10,619 nt of DNA from Flavobacteriaceae bacterium. GTDB taxonomy: Bacteria > Bacteroidota > Bacteroidia > Flavobacteriales > Flavobacteriaceae. The translations under genes and the position numbers were made by a program. Positions 1-6,030 of this stretch are shown piece after piece. Location of the stretch: contig JAMOMG010000149.1 of the NCBI GenBank assembly GCA_027068695.1, positions 1 through 10,619 of the forward strand, read 5' to 3'. How positions within the stretch are numbered: the stretch's first letter is position 1; each line of letters starts with the position of its first letter. The notes beneath the pieces are model-generated. The model was not told the origin of the DNA, ran no database searches, and saw only the letters and a list, made by a program, of their open reading frames with translations.

Positions 1-507
1 TGTTTTGTTTCTTTAGGTGCAATTGTAATGTATCATTCAGGTGAAATTTTTAGCGGAAGTGCTATGCAATTTTCAAAACAATTAATTAGCCTTTACACTA
101 AAAATTTAGGAAGTGGAACAACTATTTTTATTGCAGCAGCCGCATTTACAACTATGTTTAGTACCACCATTACTACTTTAGATGCATCGCCAAGGGCAAT
201 GACTAAAACCTTTGATCTTTTAACTGGTAAATCTTATAAAAATATGTACTGGTTTTGGATTAGTTTTTTAGCAACTGGAACTATTTCAATATTAATTTTC
301 TTTATGTCTGAGATGGGTGTACTTATAAAAATTGCAACAATCTTATCTTTTTTAACAGCTCCCTTCTTCGCTATTATAAACTATATTTTAATTTCAGGAA
401 AACATACTCCAAAAGAATGGAGGCCTTCTTTATATTTAAAAATCCTCAGTTGGTTTGGCATACTATTTTTAATTAGCTTTAGCATTTGGTACCTTTTTAG
501 TTTATAA
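1..507 (+). CDS. NRAMP-family divalent metal ion transporter, C-terminal part (5' truncated)
   Basis: The open frame runs from the first base of the window, so the gene begins upstream; 168 residues remain. They form about four hydrophobic segments: residues 1-10 are the end of one, followed by roughly 35-55, 75-105, 110-125 and 147-167. The stretch FSTTITTLDASPRAM (about residues 53-67) is what I recognise from the late transmembrane region of NRAMP/MntH-type Mn2+/Fe2+ symporters, together with the hydrophobic C-terminal hairpin ending in an aromatic tail. Family members move divalent metals with protons across the inner membrane. The metal-binding helices (DPGN and MPH motifs) lie in the missing part, so substrate cannot be judged. 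The ATG at 28 is internal and not a start. The stop lies only 8 bases before the -7 box assigned to lipA, and no terminator is visible between them. Assignment is by remembered family features, fairly but not fully certain. Confidence 0.72.
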   Translation, partial: CFVSLGAIVMYHSGEIFSGSAMQFSKQLISLYTKNLGSGTTIFIAAAAFTTMFSTTITTLDASPRAMTKTFDLLTGKSYKNMYWFWISFLATGTISILIFFMSEMGVLIKIATILSFLTAPFFAIINYILISGKHTPKEWRPSLYLKILSWFGILFLISFSIWYLFSL

Positions 508-515
508 ATTCTTCG

Positions 516-523
516 TACTTTTG
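516..523 (+). promoter_or_regulatory. Bacteroidota-type -7 box (TACTTTTG) for lipA
   Basis: TACTTTTG fits the TAnnTTTG consensus of the primary sigma factor of Bacteroidota. It lies 19 bases before the lipA ATG, so the leader would be only about 12-15 bases. No good -33 TTG element is found at the expected distance; the upstream half overlaps the end of the transporter gene. The same octamer occurs before mutS2. Confidence 0.6.
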
Positions 524-542
524 CAGTCAATTTTCATAAAAA

Positions 543-1415
543 ATGTCAGAAAAAACAATATCACCTTCAAATAAAATCCAAAAACCCAAATGGTTAAGAG
601 TAAAATTACCTGTTGGTAAAAAATATACTGAACTAAGAGGGTTAGTTGACAAGTACAAATTAAATACCATTTGCACTAGTGGAAGCTGTCCTAATATGGG
701 TGAGTGCTGGACTGAAGGTACAGCCACTTTTATGATTTTAGGAAATATTTGCACACGTTCATGTGGTTTTTGTGGTGTGAAAACCGGAAGGCCCGAAACA
801 GTAGATTGGGAAGAACCAGAGAAAGTAGCACGTTCAATTAAATTAATGAAAATAAAACACGCTGTTATTACATCTGTAGATAGAGATGATTTAAAAGATG
901 GTGGTTCTATAATTTGGGCTGAAACAATCAATGCTATAAGAAGAGCAAATCCAAACACAACAATTGAAACATTAATACCTGATTTTCAAGGAAATAAAAT
1001 AAATATCGACAGAGTTTTAACTGTTGCTCCAGAAGTAATTTCTCACAATCTTGAAACTGTTAGGCGCTTAACACGAGAAGTTAGAATACAGGCAAAATAT
1101 GATCGCAGCTTGGAAGTTTTAAAATATATGAAAGATAAAGGGCAACAGAGAACAAAATCTGGTATTATGCTTGGATTGGGCGAAACTGAAACTGAAGTTA
1201 TTGAAACCATGCAAGATTTAGCAAATGCTAAAGTTGATATTTTAACTATTGGTCAATATTTACAACCAAGTAAGAAACATTTACCTGTTATTGAATACAT
1301 AACACCTGAACAGTTTGATAAATATAAAGAACTAGGTTTAAAAATGGGTTTTAAATATGTTGAGAGTGGTGCATTGGTACGTTCTTCCTACAAAGCACAA
1401 AGACACTTAATATAA
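543..1415 (+). CDS. lipA: Lipoyl synthase LipA (radical SAM)
   Basis: 290 residues, the normal length. LipA inserts two sulfur atoms into protein-bound octanoyl groups to make the lipoyl cofactor of pyruvate and 2-oxoglutarate dehydrogenases and the glycine cleavage H protein; it is cytosolic. All cluster ligands are visible. The auxiliary [4Fe-4S] cluster motif CX4CX5C is at C44, C49 and C55, the radical-SAM motif CX3CX2C at C70, C74 and C77, and the C-terminal RSSY motif at 280-283 supplies the serine ligand of the auxiliary cluster. SVDRDD (about 111-116), HNLETV and GIMLGLGE are further LipA signatures. The ATG at 543 is preceded by an A-rich leader without Shine-Dalgarno sequence, usual in this phylum. 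The partner octanoyltransferase lipB is not in the window. The gene stands alone, transcribed toward ung, and probably ends at the shared terminator at 1543-1569. Confidence 0.97.
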   Translation: MSEKTISPSNKIQKPKWLRVKLPVGKKYTELRGLVDKYKLNTICTSGSCPNMGECWTEGTATFMILGNICTRSCGFCGVKTGRPETVDWEEPEKVARSIKLMKIKHAVITSVDRDDLKDGGSIIWAETINAIRRANPNTTIETLIPDFQGNKINIDRVLTVAPEVISHNLETVRRLTREVRIQAKYDRSLEVLKYMKDKGQQRTKSGIMLGLGETETEVIETMQDLANAKVDILTIGQYLQPSKKHLPVIEYITPEQFDKYKELGLKMGFKYVESGALVRSSYKAQRHLI

Positions 1416-1459
1416 AATTATTTTTACTTTAACTTTTAATTAACAACACCTCCCTAATT

Positions 1460-1476
1460 TTGGCATAGGAATTGCG
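1460..1476 (+). promoter_or_regulatory. Sigma-54 (RpoN) type -24/-12 promoter
   Basis: TTGGCATAGGAATTGCG matches the sigma-54 consensus TTGGCAyrNNNNTTGCw at every position but the last. GG at 1462-1463 and GC at 1474-1475 are separated by exactly 10 bases, the invariant spacing. Predicted transcription start is about 1487. It lies between two convergent genes, pointing right. Sigma-54 promoters need an enhancer-binding activator ATPase; no binding site can be named, though a C-rich stretch (ACACCTCCC, 1446-1454) lies just upstream. There is no protein gene to serve: 113 bases downstream begins the 3' end of ung on the other strand. Confidence 0.62.
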
Positions 1477-1502
1477 ATGTATCTGTTAGCAAAGTACTTG
1501 CA

Positions 1503-1510
1503 TAACTTTG
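1503..1510 (+). promoter_or_regulatory. Possible secondary -7 box (TAACTTTG) inside the candidate RNA
   Basis: TAACTTTG fits TAnnTTTG and is identical to the boxes before both peroxidase genes at 7743 and 8481. A start near 1516 would give a shorter RNA of about 55 bases ending at the same terminator. No -33 element is evident, and the octamer is part of the first stem of the candidate RNA, so the match may be incidental. Confidence 0.28.
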
Positions 1511-1542
1511 TTTTCATTGTATAACTTTTTAAGTTAATTAGT

Positions 1543-1569
1543 AAAAAAGCACTTTAATGGTGCTTTTTT
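1543..1569. terminator. Bidirectional rho-independent terminator between lipA and ung
   Basis: Stem AAAAAAGCAC (1543-1552), loop of 7 bases (1553-1559), stem GTGCTTTTTT (1560-1569), followed by more T/A. The four G-C/A-T core pairs are flanked by an A run on one side and a T run on the other, so it works in both directions: for lipA or the candidate RNA on the plus strand and for ung on the minus strand, whose stop lies 31 bases away. Confidence 0.82.
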
Positions 1570-1599
1570 ATTTTTTATGAAACGTTGTAGTAATAACTA

Positions 1600-2265
1600 C
1601 TACCATTTTATTTTTTCAATTTTTTTAGCTTCTAAATAATCATTCGTTTTGCTAAAGTGTCTATTCCCAAACCAATAACCTCTATTAGCACTTAAAGGTG
1701 ATGGATGTCCGCAAGTTAAAATATGATGTTTAGTTTTATCAATTTTCAATCCTTTCTTTTTCGCAAAACCTCCCCAAAGCAAAAAAACTACATCCTTTTT
1801 TTCTTCTGAAATTTTTTCTATAACTGCATCTGTAAATTGCTCCCAACCTTTTTTTTGATGAGAACCTGCATTGTGAGCTCTAACAGTTAGTGTGGCGTTT
1901 AACAAAAGTACACCTTGTTTTGCCCAACGCTCTAAATTCCCACTTTTGGGATAAGGAATATTTAAATCTGTTTCAATTTCTTTAAAAATATTGATTAATG
2001 ATGGTGGATGAGCAACACCCTCATTTACTGAAAAACAAAGTCCGTGCGCCTGCCCTACACCATGGTAAGGATCCTGACCAATTATTACTACTTTTAAACT
2101 TTCAAAAGAACATAAATTAAAAGCTTCAAAAATTTGAGTTCCTTTTGGAAAACAATTATTTGTTGTATATTCATTTTTAACAAACTGAGTAAGTTGTTTA
2201 AAATAAGGTTTTTCAAATTCAGGTTGTAATACTTTTTTCCAACTTTCAGCTATTTTAACTTTCAT
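1600..2265 (-). CDS. ung: Uracil-DNA glycosylase, family 1 (Ung)
   Basis: 221 residues, full length for the family. Ung removes uracil from DNA after cytosine deamination or dUMP incorporation, starting base excision repair. All signature motifs are present. The water-activating loop GQDPYHG is at 63-69 with catalytic Asp65 and Tyr67, and the uracil-stacking Phe is at 78. LLLNATLTV at 120-128 carries the uracil-reading Asn123, and the leucine loop HPSPLSA at 187-193 has His187. Asn123 with Tyr67 marks strict uracil specificity. The ATG start at 2265 fits family N-termini. It is transcribed divergently from mutS2, leaving only 58 bases between the start codons, with a possible shared control region at 2268-2314. 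It ends at the bidirectional terminator shared with lipA. Confidence 0.97.
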   Translation of the reverse strand: MKVKIAESWKKVLQPEFEKPYFKQLTQFVKNEYTTNNCFPKGTQIFEAFNLCSFESLKVVIIGQDPYHGVGQAHGLCFSVNEGVAHPPSLINIFKEIETDLNIPYPKSGNLERWAKQGVLLLNATLTVRAHNAGSHQKKGWEQFTDAVIEKISEEKKDVVFLLWGGFAKKKGLKIDKTKHHILTCGHPSPLSANRGYWFGNRHFSKTNDYLEAKKIEKIKW

Positions 2266-2267
2266 TG

Positions 2268-2296
2268 TTGCTATTCATCTTAAATTTATACTTTTG
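2268..2296 (+). promoter_or_regulatory. Promoter of mutS2 (-33 TTG, -7 TACTTTTG)
   Basis: TTG at 2268-2270, 18 bases, then TACTTTTG at 2289-2296, matching the Bacteroidota -33/-7 arrangement. Expected start is about 2301-2303, giving a leader of roughly 20 bases to the ATG at 2324. This promoter decides the mutS2 start: an in-frame TTG at 2294 lies inside the -7 box and so upstream of the transcript. Confidence 0.62.
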
Positions 2297-2306
2297 CCTA
2301 ACTTTT

Positions 2307-2314
2307 CAAAAGTA
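2307..2314 (-). promoter_or_regulatory. Probable -7 box (TACTTTTG, minus strand) for ung
   Basis: Read on the minus strand this is TACTTTTG, the exact inverted copy of the mutS2 box at 2289-2296, 10 bases away. It lies 41 bases before the ung ATG. No convincing -33 TTG is seen at the right distance, as that region falls within the first codons of mutS2, so the promoter would be weaker than that of mutS2. The two promoters overlap and face each other. Confidence 0.42.
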
Positions 2315-2323
2315 CTATTTTTT

Positions 2324-4531
2324 ATGAGTAACATTTCAGAAAAAACATTAATTGATTTAGAATTTAATACCATTTTACAGTCTGTAAGTGAATTTTGTAT
2401 TTCAAATTTAGGTAAAACTGAAACTTTACAAATAAAACCTTTTCAAACTATTGAAAAATTGAAACCAGAATTAGAAGAAGTAAATGAATATTTATCAACC
2501 TTTGAAAACGATAATAAAATACCCAATCATCATTTTGACGATATTCAAAAAGAATTACATTTATTATCTATTGAAAATAGTTATCTAGAACCAACCTCTT
2601 TCTTAAAAATACTAAATAATTCAACTACAATTTTTGAGCTACTGCAATTTTTTAAAAAATTTAGAGAATACCACCCTTTTCTTTTTGAAGCTTCTCAAAA
2701 AATAACATACCAAAAGCAATTAGTACTTAGCATAGAAAAAATAATTACCCCTTTTGGAGAAGTTCAAGAAAATGCTTCAACATTATTAAAACAACTGAGG
2801 AAAGATATTAATTTGGTTCGCTCTAAAATCGGTGGAAGCTTCAACAAAGCTTTAAGTCAATACAATAATGCAGGTTATTTAGATGAAATTAGAGAATCCG
2901 TTATTGACAATCAGCGTGTTTTAGCTGTTCAAGCTATGCATCGAAGAAAAGTAAAAGGTAGCTTGGTAGGAAGTTCTAAGACAGGAAGCATTGTATTTAT
3001 TGCTCCAGAAACCACCTTACAATATAGTAGAGAGCTACAAAATTTAATTTATGAAGAGCACCAAGAGATTGTTAGAATTTTAAAGGAATTAACAAATTCA
3101 CTAAGGATTTTTATTCCTGATTTAAAAAGCTACCAGAACTACCTAACAAAGTTAGATGTTACCGCTGCAAAAGCAATGTATGCAAAAAAGATAAAAGCAT
3201 GTTTTCCTAAAATAACTTCCGAAAAAAGAATTTTTCTAAGAAATGCATATCACCCAATTTTATTGGTGAAAAATAAAGAACAAAACCTTAAAACAGTACC
3301 TCAAACACTTGAACTAAATAAAAATCAACAAATTATTGTTATTTCTGGGCCAAATGCTGGAGGTAAAAGTATTGCACTTAAAACTATTGGATTGCTCCAA
3401 GTGATGTTTCAAAGTGGCTTATTAATACCTGTACACGAACGTTCAGAAACTTTTTTCTTTGAAAAAATACTAACAGATATTGGAGATAACCAATCTATTG
3501 AAAATCAACTAAGTACATATAGCTATCGTTTAAAAAATATGCGTAATTTTTTACGAAAATGCAATAACAATACCTTATTTTTAATTGATGAGTTTGGAAC
3601 TGGGAGCGATCCCGAGTTAGGAGGCGCTTTGGCTGAAATATTTTTAGAAGAGTTTTACACAAAAGGGGCTTTTGGAATAATTACTACACATTATGCAAAT
3701 TTAAAAGTATTGGCAAGTGAATTGGAGAATGTTGCCAATGCTAATATGCAATTCAACGAGAAAACTTTAGAGCCATTGTACAAATTATTTATTGGACAGG
3801 CTGGTAGCTCTTTTACTTTTGAAGTTGCTCAAAAAAATGGTATTCCATTCAGTTTAATTAACAAAGCAAAAAAAAGAGTTGAAGGTGAAAAAATTAGATT
3901 AGATAAAACAATTTCTAAACTTCAAAAAGAGAGGAATAAACTGCAACAAACTTCTGAAATTTTAGAAAAAGTAAAATCTAAAGCTGTAGAACAAACTGAT
4001 AGTTTAACAGAAAAACAACAAAAAGTTCAAGAAAAACTTGAAAGTTTTCAAGAATTATACGATAATAACCTAAAAATGCTTTCTTTAGGAAGAAAAGTTA
4101 ACGAGCTCATTCATAGATATTTTCAAACCAATAATAAAAAACAACTCACTACAGATTTTAATAAGTGGGTGGCTACTGAAAAAACAAAACATTTAAAAAA
4201 GAACCCTCCAAAACCTAAAACTAAACTTCAAAAAAAACAGGTAAAGGTACAGAAACAACAAGTTGAGAAAAAGCTAAAAACTACAGAAGTAGAAGTATTA
4301 ACTGAAGTTATTAAGGTACGAAAAGTAAAAAAAATAGCAGCTGAAAAAATTGAAAAACATAAGGCTAATTATATTTTTAAAGCACAAGACAAAGTTCGTA
4401 TTATTGGTAGCAACTCTTGTGGAACTATTGATAAAATTGAAAAAAAGAATGTCTTTATTAATTATGGTATTTTTACAACTAAAACTACTTTAAACAAACT
4501 TGAATTGGTTGAATCTTTTAAAAACAATTAG
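2324..4531 (+). CDS. mutS2: MutS2-type DNA-binding ATPase lacking the Smr domain
   Basis: 735 residues from the ATG at 2324; the longer in-frame TTG start at 2294 is rejected because it lies within the promoter. MutS2 proteins are MutS paralogs without the mismatch-recognition domain, acting on branched DNA, recombination intermediates or, in Bacillus, stalled ribosomes. The N-terminus ISEKTLIDLEF is typical. Next come the helical lever/clamp (to about 320), Walker A GPNAGGKS at 342-349 and Walker B LFLIDEFGTGSDPE with D422/E423. The switch histidine THYANL is near 456, and a coiled coil spans about 515-577. A basic Lys/Gln-rich linker follows at about 620-682, then a small beta/KOW-like tail at about 685-730. 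The usual C-terminal Smr nuclease domain (about 80 residues with DLRG and HG motifs) is absent and the frame ends cleanly. Related flavobacterial proteins are, as far as I recall, similarly short. It is probably transcribed alone. Confidence 0.92.
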   Translation: MSNISEKTLIDLEFNTILQSVSEFCISNLGKTETLQIKPFQTIEKLKPELEEVNEYLSTFENDNKIPNHHFDDIQKELHLLSIENSYLEPTSFLKILNNSTTIFELLQFFKKFREYHPFLFEASQKITYQKQLVLSIEKIITPFGEVQENASTLLKQLRKDINLVRSKIGGSFNKALSQYNNAGYLDEIRESVIDNQRVLAVQAMHRRKVKGSLVGSSKTGSIVFIAPETTLQYSRELQNLIYEEHQEIVRILKELTNSLRIFIPDLKSYQNYLTKLDVTAAKAMYAKKIKACFPKITSEKRIFLRNAYHPILLVKNKEQNLKTVPQTLELNKNQQIIVISGPNAGGKSIALKTIGLLQVMFQSGLLIPVHERSETFFFEKILTDIGDNQSIENQLSTYSYRLKNMRNFLRKCNNNTLFLIDEFGTGSDPELGGALAEIFLEEFYTKGAFGIITTHYANLKVLASELENVANANMQFNEKTLEPLYKLFIGQAGSSFTFEVAQKNGIPFSLINKAKKRVEGEKIRLDKTISKLQKERNKLQQTSEILEKVKSKAVEQTDSLTEKQQKVQEKLESFQELYDNNLKMLSLGRKVNELIHRYFQTNNKKQLTTDFNKWVATEKTKHLKKNPPKPKTKLQKKQVKVQKQQVEKKLKTTEVEVLTEVIKVRKVKKIAAEKIEKHKANYIFKAQDKVRIIGSNSCGTIDKIEKKNVFINYGIFTTKTTLNKLELVESFKNN

Positions 4532-4560
4532 CTTTACTATTCTAATCTTTTCATTTGCAG

Positions 4561-4595
4561 TAAGATAAATTTGCAACCAAAAATATTTATCCTTA
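4561..4595. repeat. Inverted repeat across the ompA-like gene promoter
   Basis: GATAAAT (4564-4570) and ATTTATC (4585-4591) are perfect inverted 7-mers around a 14-base spacer. Allowing one unpaired C at 4592, the arms extend to TAAGATAAAT and ATTTATC(C)TTA, ten pairs. The repeat covers the -33 element and most of the spacer of the likely promoter, a position expected for an operator. Being AT-only apart from one pair, it could also be chance in this DNA. Confidence 0.35.
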
Positions 4596-4601
4596 AATTT
4601 A
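4570..4601 (+). promoter_or_regulatory. Likely promoter of the OmpA-family / HHH unit
   Basis: TTTG (4570-4573), 20 bases, then TAAATTTA (4594-4601), seven of eight bases of TAnnTTTG, leaving about 19 bases to the ATG at 4621. An alternative is that TAAATTTG at 4566-4573, a perfect -7 match, is itself the box, with a leader near 40 bases. The sequence does not decide between them. Confidence 0.42.
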
Positions 4602-4620
4602 GCGTGCTAAAAAATAAATC

Positions 4621-5499
4621 ATGCTACACTATTTTAAAGCCATTACTGTTTTTTTTGTTTGGGTTTTAATTGCGCTCACGTCTCATTATTTTATCAGCAA
4701 TAAACTTTTTAACAATTGTAATATCTCATCAGAAAATTTAACTGTCACCTCTCCTCAAAAAATGCAGTTATCAGTTATTGATAAAACTAACAGTACTATT
4801 TATAATTTCCCAACAGCATTTACCATAAAACAAAATGATTCATACGTTTCTAATATAACTGATATTCCACATTTAACTGATAGTATCAAATTTGTTCTAA
4901 CAAACAATTACACAAAAGAACTTCATATTATTGGAAAGTATTTACATGATGAAATTCAAACCAATTCCAATAAAAATATTGGAATTCAACGTGCAGAAAT
5001 CGTAAAAAATATGCTAGTCCATCTAGGTGTGAAAGCAGACAGAATTAAAACTTTTGGACAAGTTTCAAATTTTTCATTTAATCATGAAAAAAAATTCAAC
5101 AATGGTATTGACCTAACTTTTAACAAAATAGCTCAAAAATTTACAGATAGTATTGAAGTCATAATTAGTGACAAGACACTATACCTTGAATTTAAGGATG
5201 ATATGTTAATACCAACTAAAGATTTAGAATACTACACCAAAGTTTTAAGGCAATATTTACATAAATATCCTACTAAAAAAGTGAGAATTACTGGGCATAC
5301 TGATAACTTAGGATATTTTGACAAAAATATAATTATTGGACTCAATAGAGCTAAAAAAACAAAAAAATACTTTATTAATAATGGTATAGACTCCAATAAA
5401 CTATCAATATTTTCTAAAGGTGAGTCTGAACCAATTGCCGAAAAAACAACTGAAAAAGGAAGAGCTATAAATAGAAGAATCGAAATTAAAATTAACTAA
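4621..5499 (+). CDS. OmpA-family protein with N-terminal membrane segment and duplicated OmpA-like domain
   Basis: 292 residues. A hydrophobic segment at about 7-27 acts as a signal anchor or uncleaved signal; Cys33 follows, but too far from it for a clear lipobox. The C-terminal part (about 175-292) is an OmpA-like peptidoglycan-binding domain: VRITGHTDNLG with Asp228, the helix GLNRAKKTKKYF (Arg243), ISIFSKGESEP-like strand and GRAINRRIEIKI with Arg281 and Arg285/286. These are the residues that hold diaminopimelate in the family. Residues about 99-150 (IGIQRAEIVKNMLVHLGVKA and FGQ after it) line up with the same helix-strand unit, so an older, degraded copy precedes the active one; its TGHTD loop is replaced by IGKYLHDE. 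The likely role is tethering an envelope component to the cell wall in the periplasm. It is followed after 15 bases by the helix-hairpin-helix gene, probably one transcript. Nothing identifies its specific partner. Confidence 0.85.
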   Translation: MLHYFKAITVFFVWVLIALTSHYFISNKLFNNCNISSENLTVTSPQKMQLSVIDKTNSTIYNFPTAFTIKQNDSYVSNITDIPHLTDSIKFVLTNNYTKELHIIGKYLHDEIQTNSNKNIGIQRAEIVKNMLVHLGVKADRIKTFGQVSNFSFNHEKKFNNGIDLTFNKIAQKFTDSIEVIISDKTLYLEFKDDMLIPTKDLEYYTKVLRQYLHKYPTKKVRITGHTDNLGYFDKNIIIGLNRAKKTKKYFINNGIDSNKLSIFSKGESEPIAEKTTEKGRAINRRIEIKIN

Positions 5500-5514
5500 T
5501 ATCTAAACTTAACT

Positions 5515-6027
5515 ATGTCCTTATTCATTTTTTCAAATCCAAGTATTATACATCTCTTAGAAATTTTTTGCTGGATGCTAGGAGCTTTTTTAATTGGTTT
5601 ATTTTTTGGACAAATCAAAGAATATAGAAAAAAGAATAAAAAGTCTTTTAATTCAAATAATAAGTTTATTGATTTAAACATTAAAGATGACTTGTCTAAA
5701 ATTAGAGCAACCAAAACATTTGAACGTGGCGGTAAAAAAATGGTAAAGACAGTTCCAATAGACACCTATGATAGAGGGTTGAATTTTAATCGCATAGGGT
5801 TTGCATCTATTGAAAATAAAGATAATTTACAAAAAATAAAAGGCATTGGATCTTCAATTGAAAAAAAACTAAACGCTATTGGTATTTTCACCTTTGAACA
5901 AATAAGTAATTTTAACAGTAGAGACATTGCTAAAATTAACGAATTAATTAAATTTTTTACTGGTAGAATTGAACGAGATGATTGGGTTGGACAAGCGTTT
6001 AAACTAATAAATGAGTCTAAAAACTAA
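5515..6027 (+). CDS. Small membrane-anchored protein with helix-hairpin-helix domain (H3TH/COG3743-like)
   Basis: 170 residues. One transmembrane helix lies at about 13-33 (LLEIFCWMLGAFLIGLFFGQ), followed by a basic stretch (EYRKKNKKS), which by the positive-inside rule puts the rest in the cytoplasm. A low-complexity linker leads to a helix-hairpin-helix module at about 105-140 (LQKIKGIGSSIEKKLNAIGI), then the conserved tail GRIERDDWVGQAFKL (150-164). This combination matches small proteins annotated as flap-endonuclease-like H3TH or DUF4332-like. The family is also found fused or next to membrane and respiratory proteins, and no nuclease active site is visible. The module could bind DNA or simply be a protein-protein fold. 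Co-transcription with the OmpA-family gene (15-base gap) suggests a shared envelope role. The stop is 3 bases from the stop of the convergent gene. Function unknown. Confidence 0.82.
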   Translation: MSLFIFSNPSIIHLLEIFCWMLGAFLIGLFFGQIKEYRKKNKKSFNSNNKFIDLNIKDDLSKIRATKTFERGGKKMVKTVPIDTYDRGLNFNRIGFASIENKDNLQKIKGIGSSIEKKLNAIGIFTFEQISNFNSRDIAKINELIKFFTGRIERDDWVGQAFKLINESKN

Positions 6028-6030
6028 TTT

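Larger units (their letters stand above)
1487..1572 (+). ncRNA. Candidate small RNA (about 80-85 nt) between lipA and ung
   Basis: The RNA is inferred from a promoter and a terminator at matching distance. The sigma-54 promoter at 1460-1476 predicts a start near 1487 and the hairpin/T-run at 1543-1569 a 3' end. Between them two more stems can be drawn. The first has 1488-1495 pairing with 1505-1512 (core CAAAGT/ACTTTG, one G-U pair, 9-base loop) and begins right at the predicted 5' end. The second has 1522-1527 pairing with 1531-1536 (TAACTT/AAGTTA, 3-base loop). With the terminator stem this makes three stem-loops in series, an ordinary bacterial sRNA layout. I recognise no known RNA family. 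It could instead be the 3' untranslated part of lipA mRNA. No expression evidence exists here. Confidence 0.42.

Noticed and set aside
527..958. 143-codon open frame on the minus strand opposite lipA
   Set aside because: It lies antisense within a certain gene, has no recognisable domain, and its composition is that of a shadow frame.
1477..1524. 15-codon open frame starting at ATG 1477 (MYLLAKYLHNFVFIV)
   Set aside because: Its start codon lies about ten bases before the predicted sigma-54 transcript start and it has no ribosome binding site; possible only on lipA read-through. Too short to support.
2294..2323. Upstream TTG start adding ten residues to MutS2
   Set aside because: The TTG lies inside the -7 box and before the predicted transcript start; the ATG at 2324 gives the normal MutS2 N-terminus.
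5496..5765. 89-codon minus-strand open frame opposite the HHH gene
   Set aside because: Overlaps a better supported gene with a family motif; its protein is an artefact-like run of F, L and K.
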